From: Streptomyces sp. NRRL S-1022
GTDB taxonomy: Bacteria > Actinomycetota > Actinomycetes > Streptomycetales > Streptomycetaceae
DNA: 64,000 nucleotides
Direction: 5' to 3'
Assembly: GCF_000720135.1 (NCBI RefSeq)
Contig: NZ_JOIU01000022.1
Span: 1 to 64,000, forward strand
Position 1 is the stretch's first letter. Each line of letters starts with the position of its first letter. The position numbers were made by a program, and so were the translations under genes. Positions 33,488 to 43,000 of this stretch are shown here, piece after piece. Under the pieces are notes generated by a model, which was not told the DNA's origin, ran no database searches, and saw only the letters and a list, made by a program, of their open reading frames with translations.

Positions 33488-35001
33488 ACACCTACACCAA
33501 CCCGGTCCTGGACGCCGACTGGTCCGACCCCGACGTCGTCCGCGTCGGCGACGACTTCTACCTCACCGCCTCCAGCTTCGGCCGCGCCCCCGGACTGCCC
33601 CTGCTGCACTCGCGGAACCTGGTCGACTGGACGCTCGTCGGCCACGCCCTGGAACGCCTGGAACCGGAGCAGGAGTTCGCCCGGCCCCGGCACGACCGCG
33701 GGGTCTGGGCGCCGTCCGTCCGGCACCACGACGACCGCTTCTGGATCTTCTGGGGCGATCCGGACCACGGGATCTTCCAGGTCAACGCGCCCGAGATCAG
33801 GGGCCCCTGGACCAGCCCGCACCTGGTGAAGGCGGGCCGGGGCCTGATCGACCCGTGCCCGCTGTGGGACGACGAGAACGGCGAGGCCTACCTCGTGCAC
33901 GCCTGGGCCAAGTCCCGCTCCGGCGTCAAGAACCGCCTCACCGGCCACCGGATGCACCCCGACGGCACCTCGCTGCTCGACGAGGGCAAGGTGATCGTCG
34001 ACGGGGACCGCATCCCCGGCTGGTTCACCCTGGAAGGTCCCAAGCTCTACCGGCACGACGGCTGGTTCTGGATCCTCGCGCCCGCCGGGGGAGTGGAGAC
34101 CGGCTGGCAGGGGGCGTTCCGCTCGCGCGGCTTCTTCGGCCCGTACGAGGAACGGATCGTCCTGGAGCAGGGGGACACCGACGTCAACGGGCCGCACCAG
34201 GGCGGCTGGGTGCGCACCGCGGCCGGCGAGGACTGGTTCCTGCACTTCCAGCAGCGCGGCGCCTACGGCCGGGTCGTCCACCTCCAGCCGATGCGCTGGG
34301 GCGGCGACGGCTGGCCGGTCCTCGGCGACGCGGGCACGCCCGTCGCCGTGCACCGCCGGCCGGACCTCCCGCCGCAGCCGCCCGCCGCGCCCGCCACCGA
34401 CGACGACTTCCCCGGCGGCCGGTACGGCCGGCAGTGGCAGTGGACCGCCAACCCGGGCGACGGCTGGGCCACCCAGCACTCCGGCGACGGACTGCGGCTG
34501 ACCTGCGTCCGCTCGGCCGACGCCCACGACCCGCGGAAGCTGCCGAACGTCCTCACCCAGCGGCTGCCCGGCCGGCCGAGCACGGTCGAGGTCGAGCTGC
34601 GGCTGGACGGCACCGAGCCGGGCGCGCGGGCCGGACTCGTGGTGCTCGGGGACGCCTTCTCGTGGATCGGTCTGGAGCGCGGGGCCGACGGCACGGTCCG
34701 GCTCGTGCACCGGTTCGCGGAGGCCGCCGCCGACCGGGAGCGCGACGCCGGGCCGGCCTGCCCGGCCCCCGGGGGACGGGCACGGCTGCGGATCGACGCC
34801 GGCGCCGGGGCCCGCTGCCGTTTCCGCTACGACGTCGGTGACGGCCTGCGTCCGTCCGGGCCCGTCTTCGCGGCCACGCCCTGGCGCTGGGTCGGCGCCC
34901 TGCTCGGCCTGTTCGCCGTCGCGCCCCGGGGACCGGGCTCCGCGGGGTCCGCCACGTTCACCCGGTTCCGGATCACACCCCCGACGCCACCGGACCGGTA
35001 G
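33484..35001 (+). CDS. GH43 glycosidase with C-terminal concanavalin-like domain
   Basis: This 505-residue GH43-type protein shows NPVLDADWSDPDVVRVGDDFYLTAS, holding the catalytic-base Asp region, GVWAPSVRHHDDRFWIFWGDPD, GLIDPCPLWDDENGEAYLVH and TLEGPKLYR with the probable acid Glu. The last 180 residues form a second beta-sandwich like the beta-xylosidase C-terminal domain. It would act as a beta-xylosidase or alpha-arabinofuranosidase. It has no signal peptide and overlaps the DUF6807 gene by GTGA, so it probably works inside the cell on imported oligosaccharides. Confidence 0.88.
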   Translation: MNTYTNPVLDADWSDPDVVRVGDDFYLTASSFGRAPGLPLLHSRNLVDWTLVGHALERLEPEQEFARPRHDRGVWAPSVRHHDDRFWIFWGDPDHGIFQVNAPEIRGPWTSPHLVKAGRGLIDPCPLWDDENGEAYLVHAWAKSRSGVKNRLTGHRMHPDGTSLLDEGKVIVDGDRIPGWFTLEGPKLYRHDGWFWILAPAGGVETGWQGAFRSRGFFGPYEERIVLEQGDTDVNGPHQGGWVRTAAGEDWFLHFQQRGAYGRVVHLQPMRWGGDGWPVLGDAGTPVAVHRRPDLPPQPPAAPATDDDFPGGRYGRQWQWTANPGDGWATQHSGDGLRLTCVRSADAHDPRKLPNVLTQRLPGRPSTVEVELRLDGTEPGARAGLVVLGDAFSWIGLERGADGTVRLVHRFAEAAADRERDAGPACPAPGGRARLRIDAGAGARCRFRYDVGDGLRPSGPVFAATPWRWVGALLGLFAVAPRGPGSAGSATFTRFRITPPTPPDR

Positions 35002-35105
35002 CACCCGGGCCCCGGGCACCTCCCCGGCCCGCGGCAGCGCACCGGTCGCCGAAGTCTTCCCCCCACAGCCGCATCACCGTTGGAATCACAAGAAGAGAGC
35101 CGACC

Positions 35106-36449
35106 ATGACAAGCAGCATCCGCAACCGCAGAAGCAGGCGCGCCGCCCTGGCCGTCGCCCTGGGCTCCGTCCTCGCGCTGACCGCCACCGCCTGCGGCGA
35201 CGACGGCAGCGGCGGCGCGGGGGAGAAGGGGAACGAGGGGTCCGGCAAGGGCACGATCACCTTCTGGGACAACAACGGCGGTGTCCGCACCGACATCTGG
35301 AAGCAGATCATCGCCGACTTCGAGAACGAGCACCCGGACATCAAGGTCAAGTACGTCGGCATCCCGGCGGCCGGCGCCCAGTCCAAGTACGACACCGCCA
35401 TCCAGGGCGGCGGCCTGCCGGACGTCGGCGGTGTGGGCACCGCGATGCTCGCCGAGGTCGCGGTCCAGGGCGCGCTGGAACCGCTGGACAGCCGGCTGGA
35501 GAAGAGCCCGCTGAACGGGAAGCTGAGCCGGAACCTGATCGACGTCAGCAAGGCGGCGGGCGGCGGGGGCGCGCTGTACCAGGTGCCGACCTCCGCCAAC
35601 AACGGCACGCTGTGGTACCGGACCGACCTGTTCGAGAAGGCCGGCCTGGACGCGCCGACCACCTGGTCGAAGTTCTACGAGGCCGCCGGCAAGCTCACGG
35701 ACAAGGGGAAGAACCAGTTCGGCTTCACCATCCGCGGCGGCGAGGGCGCCATCGCGCCGGCCCTCGACGCGGTGTACGGCCAGACCGGGATCACCTCGTT
35801 CTGGAACGGCGACAAGACCACCGTGAACGACCCCAGGAACGTGGCCGCCCTGGAGAAGTACGTCGCGCTCTACAAGAAGGACACCCCGTCCGCCGACGTG
35901 AACAACGACTTCACCAAGATGGTCGCCCAGTGGGACAGCGGCACGATCGGCATGCTGAGCCACAACCTGGGCTCGTACCAGGACCATCTGAAGGCGCTGG
36001 GCAAGGACAGGTTCCGGGGGGTTCCGAACCCCACGCTGGACGACGGCACCCGGGTGCAGGTCTCCAACCCGGTGGACGGGCTCAGCCTGTTCAAGTCCAG
36101 CAAGAACAAGGCGGCCGCCTGGAAGTTCATCGAGTTCGCCGTCTCCGCCAAGGAGAACTCCAAGTTCAACCGGTCCGCCGGGCAGGTCCCGGCGAACACC
36201 GACGCGGCCCGGGACACGTGGATCCGGCAGGCCGAGCCGACGAAGCTGGCGGCCGAGGCGCTGAACGGGAGCGACACGAAGATCGTGCAGCTGCCGTACT
36301 ACCTGCCCGACTGGAACACGATCTCCAAGGCGGACAACGAGCCGAACTTCCAGAAGGTGCTGCTCGGGAAGATGAGCGCGAAGGAGTTCCTGGACATCCT
36401 GGCCGACCAGCTGAACAAGGCGCAGGCCGACTGGAAGAAGAACCACTAG
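35106..36449 (+). CDS. Sugar-binding lipoprotein of the ABC importer
   Basis: This 447-residue SBP family 1 lipoprotein has a basic N-terminus, hydrophobic core and lipobox LTATAC followed by a Gly/Asp-rich spacer. The mature domain opens GTITFWDNNGGVRTDIWKQII. It probably serves the permeases at 29654-31470, though four genes separate them; usually the binding protein precedes the permeases. AGAAGAGAG lies before the ATG. A 104-bp gap precedes it, so it may have its own promoter. The pectin-degrading genes follow 16 bases later. Confidence 0.9.
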   Translation: MTSSIRNRRSRRAALAVALGSVLALTATACGDDGSGGAGEKGNEGSGKGTITFWDNNGGVRTDIWKQIIADFENEHPDIKVKYVGIPAAGAQSKYDTAIQGGGLPDVGGVGTAMLAEVAVQGALEPLDSRLEKSPLNGKLSRNLIDVSKAAGGGGALYQVPTSANNGTLWYRTDLFEKAGLDAPTTWSKFYEAAGKLTDKGKNQFGFTIRGGEGAIAPALDAVYGQTGITSFWNGDKTTVNDPRNVAALEKYVALYKKDTPSADVNNDFTKMVAQWDSGTIGMLSHNLGSYQDHLKALGKDRFRGVPNPTLDDGTRVQVSNPVDGLSLFKSSKNKAAAWKFIEFAVSAKENSKFNRSAGQVPANTDAARDTWIRQAEPTKLAAEALNGSDTKIVQLPYYLPDWNTISKADNEPNFQKVLLGKMSAKEFLDILADQLNKAQADWKKNH

Positions 36450-36465
36450 TCGAAAGGCACGGGTT

Positions 36466-37263
36466 GTGTCCCTCACGCGCAGACAGGTCACGTCCGCCGC
36501 ACTCGCCGCCGTTCCGCTCGCCGGGCGTTCCCCTCGCACCTCCCGCACGCTCCACATCGCCGGTGATTCCACCGCCGCCCAGAAGTACGCCGACGCCGCT
36601 CCCGAGACGGGCTGGGCCATGGCGCTTCCGTTCTTCCTCCGCAAGGAGGTGGAAGTCGCCAACCACGCGGTGAACGGCCGGAGTTCGAAGAGCTTCGTCG
36701 ACGAAGGCCGGCTCGACGCGATCCTCGCCGGGATCCGCACCGGCGACGTCCTGATCGTCCAGTTCGCGCACAACGACGAGAAGGCCACCGACCCCGCCCG
36801 GTACACCGAGCCGTGGACGACGTACCGGCAGTATCTGCGGCGGTACGTCGACGGGGCCCGGTCCCGCGGCGCCCGGCCCGTCCTCGCCACCCCGGTGGAG
36901 CGCCGCAGGTTCGACGCCGACGGCAACGCCCAGCCGACCCACGGCGACTACCCGGCGGCCATGCGGGCCCTGGCCGGGGAGGAGAGGGTGCCGCTGCTCG
37001 ACGTCCAGGCGCTGTCGCTCGCGCTGTGGCAGCGGCTCGGGGCGGAGGAGACGAAGACCTACTTCAACTGGACCGCCACCGAGCAGGACAACACCCACTT
37101 CAACCCGCCGGGCGCCATCGCCGTGGCCCGGCTGGTGGCGCAGGAGCTGCTGCGCACCCGGGTGCTGGCCCGGTCCGGCGTCGTACGGCTGCACGAGGAC
37201 GTCCCGGCGTCCTGGATCACCTGGCCGCCCGCACCCGCACCCGCACCCGCACCCGCACCCTGA
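36466..37263 (+). CDS. Rhamnogalacturonan acetylesterase (SGNH hydrolase)
   Basis: This 265-residue secreted SGNH/GDSL esterase of the CE12 type has block I HIAGDSTAA with Ser nucleophile, block II Gly in AVNGRSSKSF, block III QFAHNDE and block V DNTHFNPPG with the Asp-His pair. It would remove acetyl groups from the rhamnogalacturonan I backbone. The N-terminus SLTRRQVTSAALAAV is a short Tat-like signal. The GTG start at 36466 is preceded by GAAAGG. The C-terminus ends in a five-fold AlaPro repeat encoded by perfect GCACCC hexamers. Confidence 0.85.
   Translation: MSLTRRQVTSAALAAVPLAGRSPRTSRTLHIAGDSTAAQKYADAAPETGWAMALPFFLRKEVEVANHAVNGRSSKSFVDEGRLDAILAGIRTGDVLIVQFAHNDEKATDPARYTEPWTTYRQYLRRYVDGARSRGARPVLATPVERRRFDADGNAQPTHGDYPAAMRALAGEERVPLLDVQALSLALWQRLGAEETKTYFNWTATEQDNTHFNPPGAIAVARLVAQELLRTRVLARSGVVRLHEDVPASWITWPPAPAPAPAPAP
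37231..37260 (+). repeat. Five perfect GCACCC hexamers
   Basis: Five tandem copies of GCACCC encode AlaPro dipeptides at the very end of the acetylesterase, directly before its TGA. Copy-number change by slippage would stay in frame. Confidence 0.85.
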
Positions 37264-37289
37264 GCTTCGTCACAGAGGAGAACCGCACA

Positions 37290-38606
37290 GTGCGTACACC
37301 GAAATGTCATGGACGGGTCATGAGTGCCCTGGTGGGCGGCGCGGCCCTCGTCCTCGCCGTCACCGGCACCGCGTCCGCGCGGCCCGTCCACCAGGCCGGC
37401 CCCGACCGGCAGGTGCTGGCCGCCCAGGACGGCTGGGCGGCCTACGGCACCGGCACCACCGGCGGAGCCGCCGCCGACGCCGCGCACGTGTACACCGTCA
37501 CCACCTGGGAGCAGTTCAAGGCGGCCCTGGCCGACGGCGGCAGCGCACCGAAGATCGTCTGGGTCAGGGGCACGATCGACGCCGACGGACCGGGCTGCGA
37601 CGCGTTCGCCGTGCCCGGGTACGACTTCGCCGCCTATCTGAAGACGTACGACCCGGCGGTGTGGGGCCGTGCCAAGAACCTCGACGGCGAGCCCGACGAC
37701 AGCCCCGAGGGCCTGCGCCGCGCCTCCGCCGCACACCAGGACGCCTTCATCAAGGCGGACGTCCCGGCCAACACCACCATCATCGGCGTCGGCCGGAACG
37801 CCGGCTTCAAGGGCGCCAGCCTCCAGATCAAGGGCGTCGACAACGTCATCGTCCGCAACCTGGCCTTCGAAAGCCCCCTGGACTGCTTCCCGCAGTGGGA
37901 CCCGACCGACACCGCCGACGGCAACTGGAACTCCGAGTACGACAGCGCCGTCGTGTACGGCTCCACCCACGTGTGGATCGACCACGACACGTTCACCGAC
38001 GGGGAGCACCCGGACAGCACCCTCCCGTCGTACTACGGCCGGATCTACGAGCAGCACGACGGCGAGCTGGACATCGTCAAGGGCGCCGACTACGTCACCG
38101 CCTCCTGGAACGTCTTCGAGGACCACGACAAGACGATCCTCATCGGCAACAGCGACGGCGCCTCCACGGCCGCCGTCGACCGCGGGCACCTGAAGGTCAC
38201 CTTCCACCACAACCTGTTCCGGAACCTGGTCGAGCGGGCCCCGCGCGTCCGCTTCGGGCAGGTCGACTCGTACAACAACCACTTCGTCGCCGGCGACGGC
38301 TTCTCCTACAGCTACGGCATCGGCATGGAGTCCCGGCTGGTCGCCGAGCACAACGCGTTCACCCTGCCCGACGGCGTCCGGGCCGGCTCGATCCTGAAGA
38401 AGTGGAAGGAGGCGCCGGTCACCGCCGCCGACAACTACGTCAACGGCGTGCCGACGGACCTCGTCGCCGTCCACAACGCGCAGGTGCCCGGCGAGATCCT
38501 CCAGTCCGGGGCCGGATGGACGCCCGCCCTGCGGACCAGGGTCGACCGGCCGCAGGCCGTCCCCGGCCTCGTCGGCCATGGCGCGGGCGCCGGACACCTG
38601 CGCTGA
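37290..38606 (+). CDS. Secreted pectate lyase (PL1 family)
   Basis: This 438-residue pectate lyase has a signal peptide (VMSALVGGAALVLAVTGTASA). The parallel beta-helix domain shows TTIIGVGRNAGFKGASLQIKGVDNVIVRNLAFESPLD, VWIDHDTFTDGEHPD for calcium and substrate, DIVKGADYVTASWNVFEDHDKTILIGNSD and VTFHHNLFRNLVERAPRVRFG with the catalytic Arg. It cleaves polygalacturonate by beta-elimination. GTG 37290 follows AGAGGAG; ATG 37320 is an alternative. It lies 26 bases after the acetylesterase gene and before the methylesterase gene, so the three probably act together on pectin. Confidence 0.9.
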   Translation: MRTPKCHGRVMSALVGGAALVLAVTGTASARPVHQAGPDRQVLAAQDGWAAYGTGTTGGAAADAAHVYTVTTWEQFKAALADGGSAPKIVWVRGTIDADGPGCDAFAVPGYDFAAYLKTYDPAVWGRAKNLDGEPDDSPEGLRRASAAHQDAFIKADVPANTTIIGVGRNAGFKGASLQIKGVDNVIVRNLAFESPLDCFPQWDPTDTADGNWNSEYDSAVVYGSTHVWIDHDTFTDGEHPDSTLPSYYGRIYEQHDGELDIVKGADYVTASWNVFEDHDKTILIGNSDGASTAAVDRGHLKVTFHHNLFRNLVERAPRVRFGQVDSYNNHFVAGDGFSYSYGIGMESRLVAEHNAFTLPDGVRAGSILKKWKEAPVTAADNYVNGVPTDLVAVHNAQVPGEILQSGAGWTPALRTRVDRPQAVPGLVGHGAGAGHLR

Positions 38607-38613
38607 CCCCCAC

Positions 38614-38640
38614 CGGCCGGGGCGCAGGACGCCCCGGCCG
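38614..38640 (+). terminator. Hairpin between pectate lyase and methylesterase genes
   Basis: CGGCCGGGGCG (38614-38624) pairs exactly with CGCCCCGGCCG (38630-38640) around CAGGA, 8 bases after the pectate lyase stop. It may terminate or attenuate, giving less methylesterase message. Confidence 0.6.
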
Positions 38641-38678
38641 CCCTCCTCCCCGGAGCCGCCCTCCTAAGGAGCACGCCC

Positions 38679-39770
38679 ATGTCCCTGTCCAGACGGGGTC
38701 TGTTCACCGCGAGCGCCGGGGCCGCCGCCGCGCTCGCCCTGACGTCCGCGCCCGCACACGCCCGCACCCGCCCGTTCGGCCGCTACGGCTCCCCGGCCCG
38801 CCGCCTCACCCCGGGCACCCTGTACGTCGACCCGCACGGCCGCGGCGACTTCACCTCCGTCCGGGCCGCGGTCACCGCCGCCACCGGCAGCGGCCGGACC
38901 CTGGTGATCGCCCCCGGCAGCTACCGGGAGACGGTCTCCGTCGACGCCGGCCGTACGGAGATGACCTGGATCGGCGCCTCCGAGAACCCCCGGGACGTCG
39001 TGATCGTGTACGACAACGCGGCCGGCACCCCCAAGCCCGGCGGCGGCACCTACGGCACCAGCGGTTCGGCGACGACCACCGTGCAGGCCGACGGGTTCAC
39101 CGCCCGCTGGATCACCTTCGCCAACGACTGGCTGCGCGCCGGCCACCCGGACATCAGCGGCACCCAGGCGGTCGCCCTCAAGGTGCAGGGCGACCGCAGC
39201 GCCTTCCTGCACTGCCGCTTCCTCGGCCACCAGGACACCCTGTACGCCGACTCCGCGGCCCTCGGCACCTTCGCCCGCCAGTACTACGCGCACTGCTACG
39301 TCGAGGGGGACGTCGACTTCGTCTTCGGGCGGGCCACCGCCGTGTACGAGCACTGCCGCTTCCACACCCTGAACCGGACCGACCTGGCCGCGGCGCCGTA
39401 CGGTTTCGTCTTCGCGCCCTCCACGGCCGCCGCCGGCCCGCGCGGCTACCTGGTCACCCGCAGCCGTGTCACCAGCGAGGCCCCCGACGCCGCCTACAAG
39501 CTGGCCCGCCCCTGGGTGCCCGGCTCCGACCCCACCGCCCGCCCGATGCTCACCGTCCGCGACACCTGGCTCGGCCCCGGCATCGACGCGGCCGCCCCCT
39601 ACACGAACATGTCGGCGGCGCACCCCTGGCAGGACCAGCGCTTCGCCGAGTACCGCAACTCCGGCCCCGGCGCGGTCGTCACCGTCCCCGAGAACCGGCC
39701 CCAGCTGACTCCGGCCGAGGCCGCCCTGCACACCCCGGCGGCCTACCTCGGCGACTGGCACCCCTGCTGA
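38679..39770 (+). CDS. Secreted pectin methylesterase (CE8 family)
   Basis: This 363-residue pectinesterase has a Tat-type signal (SLSRRGLFTASAGAAAALALTS...AHA). The beta-helix domain carries the CE8 signatures GTQAVALKVQGDR, GHQDTLYA, GDVDFVFGRA with the catalytic Asp, and LARPWVPG with the conserved Arg-Trp. It removes methyl groups from homogalacturonan so that the pectate lyase can act. CTAAGGAG is the ribosome site. The gene ends 43 bases before the convergent toxin-immunity locus. Confidence 0.9.
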   Translation: MSLSRRGLFTASAGAAAALALTSAPAHARTRPFGRYGSPARRLTPGTLYVDPHGRGDFTSVRAAVTAATGSGRTLVIAPGSYRETVSVDAGRTEMTWIGASENPRDVVIVYDNAAGTPKPGGGTYGTSGSATTTVQADGFTARWITFANDWLRAGHPDISGTQAVALKVQGDRSAFLHCRFLGHQDTLYADSAALGTFARQYYAHCYVEGDVDFVFGRATAVYEHCRFHTLNRTDLAAAPYGFVFAPSTAAAGPRGYLVTRSRVTSEAPDAAYKLARPWVPGSDPTARPMLTVRDTWLGPGIDAAAPYTNMSAAHPWQDQRFAEYRNSGPGAVVTVPENRPQLTPAEAALHTPAAYLGDWHPC

Positions 39771-39813
39771 ACCGCTCCCGACGAACCGGCCGGCATCACC
39801 GCCACCGGACGTC

Positions 39814-40026
39814 TCAGCCGCACGGAGTGATGATCTCCCAGTCCTTCGCAGGGTCCCCGGTCAGGAGGTACTCGCTCAGATACATGTCCGTGTCCTCCTG
39901 AAGGTCGTCCTCCAGGTCCCAGACGGATTCGCACTCGGGGCAGAGAAAGAACTTCCGACCCGTGTCCTTCCGCTCGTAACAGCGCACCCAGTCCTGACCG
40001 CAATGCGCGCAGGCGACCTTGTCCAT
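39814..40026 (-). CDS. Candidate immunity protein for the Rhs toxin
   Basis: This 70-residue acidic protein starts MDKVACAHCGQDWVRCYER and has a second pair CPECESVW, forming a probable zinc ribbon, then a very acidic stretch (DLEDDLQEDTDMY). Its ATG overlaps the TGA of the Rhs gene (TGATG), so it is made from the same message right after the toxin. Small acidic proteins in that position are usually immunity proteins that block the toxin tip. GC here is about 60 percent in part of the gene, below its neighbours. Function is inferred from position. Confidence 0.6.
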   Translation of the reverse strand: MDKVACAHCGQDWVRCYERKDTGRKFFLCPECESVWDLEDDLQEDTDMYLSEYLLTGDPAKDWEIITPCG

Positions 40027-43000
40027 CAGTTCCAGCTCCTCGGGAAGGCCGTGATCACTTCGTTGCCGTGTTCGACGGTGATCGAAACATATTCCTCTCC
40101 GGGGTTGTAACCCACCTGCCGGCCCATCGGGATGATGTATGTGGAACGAGCACCCTGCTGGTTGACCGACACCGCCATGGCGCGCCGCCCCCATGCTTCG
40201 TCGACCGTTTCCAGCACGCCCTTGTTGCCCGTGTCGAAAACTCCGTGAGCGGGCTTCGCGGGGTTCTCACGGGTGTGCTGCATGACGTGCGTGATGCGGT
40301 GGCCCTCGGCCGAGCCCGGACCGTAGTCCAGTCCTTCAGGGGAGCGGTACCAGCCGCCCCCGAGGTCCTCCAGCTCACATCCGTACAGACCCAGCGGGTC
40401 CGACCAGGTCCCGGGATGGCGGATGTATGCCGAGGGGTTGGGGCCCGGTTTGAGACCCAAGGGGTCCTGGCTGAGGTAGCAGGCCGTCTCGGGGTCGTAG
40501 TAGCGGAAGTAGTTGTACCGCAGGCCGGTTTCGGCATCGGCGTACTGACCTGGGAAGCGCAGCGGACAGTCGGCGGTGTCGGACTCGGCCGGGCCGGCCA
40601 GGAGGGTGCCCCACAGAGTGGTCCGGCTCTGCCATGTCGTCTCGCCTTCGGTGGTGACCAGCTCGGTGGGCGTGCCGACGGCATCCGTCACGACTGCGTG
40701 GAACACGGCCGCGTGGCCGGGTGCCGACTCCTCCGCCAGCCGGGCGAGGGCCGAGGCGTCCCGTCCGAGGGCTGATCGCCGGTGATCGGTCTGGGCGATC
40801 GGCCGGTGGGTGCCGGGCTCGTAGTCCCAGGTGGTCACCTTGCCGTCCGGGGCGGTCTGCTCCGCCAACCTGGTGTCGTCCCAGGAGAAGTCGGTGCGGT
40901 CGACCTGCCTTCCGTCGTCCGTCAGGCGGTACTTGCACAGGCGGCGCCCGAGCGGATCGTAGGCGTACCTCCACCGTTCGCCGTCCTGCGTGCCGACCTC
41001 GACGAGGCGGTCCTCGGCGTCCCAGACGTACGTGCAGGTCCGGGTCTGTCCGTTGAGCAGCTTGCGTGTTCTGCGGACCAGGCGCCCCTGGGCGTCGTGC
41101 TGGTAGGCGGTGCTACCCGCACGACGTACGAGGCTGCCGTCGAAATCACGCTCACCGGCCGAGTCGTGACCGGGTGCCGTTGCCCGTACCAGGTTGCCGA
41201 CGTGGTCGTAGGCGTATGTTTCGGACCAGCCGTGGGCGCGTACGCCCGTCACGCGGCCCGTCGCATCCAGGTCGAAACGCCGGGTACCTGTGGTGAGCTC
41301 GCGGATCTCCGTCAGATAGCCGTCGCTGCGGTAGGCGTAGACGCGATGCTGAAGAAGGCTCTGCGCATCGGCTGGACCTGCCGTGAGGGACTGGAGGACC
41401 AGACGGCCCGCAGCGTCCCACGTCTGGGTCAGCAGGACATCGGAGCCGAGACGGCGCTCCGTCTCGTGTCCCACCGCATCATGGGTGAAGGTCAGGGATC
41501 CCGCGTCCGAGCGGAGTTCCGAGGGCCGTCCCGCGGCATCGTAGGTCCACAGTGAGGCCACTTTGGAGGGAGTCTCGCGGCGGACGCAGCGGCCCAAGGG
41601 ATCATAGGCGTAAGCCGTGGTGCGGCCGTCGACCACTTCTCTGAGAGTGCGCCCGAGAGCGTCTCTGTCGAAGATCACCTCGGCGTCTCGGTTGACCGCC
41701 CGGGCAAGCAGTCCGTCCGCTCCGTATCGGAACGTCGTCGTCTCACCGGTACCGGTGCGCTGCTCCACGACGCGGCCCGCCGCGTCACGGACGAAGCTCA
41801 ACGTCTCCCCGGCTCCGTTGGTACGCGAAACCAGCCGACCCGCCGCATCGTGCGTGTACGTCAGCGTACGGCCGTTGAAGTCCGTCTCGGCCACCAGACG
41901 GCCGGCTTCGTCGTATGTGTACGACCAGGTCCGGCCCTCCGGGTTGGTGACGCCCGTCAGCCGCAGTTCCGTGTCGTACGAGAACGCGTAGTGCGCACCG
42001 TCCGGCTCCGACCGGGTGGCGGGGACGTCGAAACGAGTCGCCGTGTGGTGGGTCGTGTTGCCCGCCGCATCCGTGTAACCGAGCAGGTTGCCCTCGGCAT
42101 CCCAGGTCCATGACTCGCGGCCGCCATCGGGCTGCTCCCGCCAGGACGGCTTGCCCTCCCTGGTCCAGCCCAAGCGTGTGGTCTGGCCCAGCGGATCGGT
42201 TACCCCGATCACCCGCCCGCAGCTGTCGCGGCGGATCGTTGTCGTGTGGCCAAGTTCGTCCGTCAGGGAGACGGGCAGGCCCGCCGCGTCGTAGGCAACG
42301 GTGCGGGTGTGACCGAGTGCGTTCGTGATCGCTGTGGGGCGGCCCGCCGCGTCGTTCGTGTACCGCGTCTCGGCGCCCGTGGGGTCCGTGGTGACGAGCA
42401 GATTGCCTCGCTCGTCGTAGGTGTGCTGCCAGGTCGCCCCGCCCGGCTCGACGACCTTTGTCGGCAGGCCGAGTGCGGTGTACTCCGCCTGGGCCTTCGC
42501 GCCATCGGGGAGGGTGAGGCCGGTGAGGTTGCCCGTGTCGTCGTACGTGTACCGCGTGGTGTGTCCCAGCGGGTCCGTCACGGTGACCGGCCGGGCTCCG
42601 TGCTCGTCCCACTCGGTGCGCGTTACGTGGCCGAGCGGGTCGGTCTTCTCCACCACCAGACCGTTGGCGTTGTACCGGTGGACTGAGACACGGCCTTGGG
42701 AGTCGGTGTACGTCGTGGTGCGTTCCGCGTCGTCGTAGGTCAGCGTCCCGGAGAGGATGCCGTCGACACCCTCCGTGCGGATCACCCGGCCGCGGTCGTC
42801 GTAGACGTAGGAGAACCAGGTGCCGTTGCGGTCGGTCCAGCGGGTGACGCGGCCCTCGGTGTCGTAGGCGAAGCGCAGGGGCTCGCCGCTGGAGTTGACG
42901 ACCTCGGTGAGGTTGCCGGCGGTGTCGTAGCCGTAGCGCATCACCACCGTGCCCTCGTCGGGGGCGGTGGACGGGCGGTAGCGGGAGGGCGGCTCGTCCA

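Noticed and set aside
36813..37289. Long open frame before the pectate lyase
   Set aside because: It is out of phase with the acetylesterase gene and Arg-rich; the signal peptide starts after 37290.
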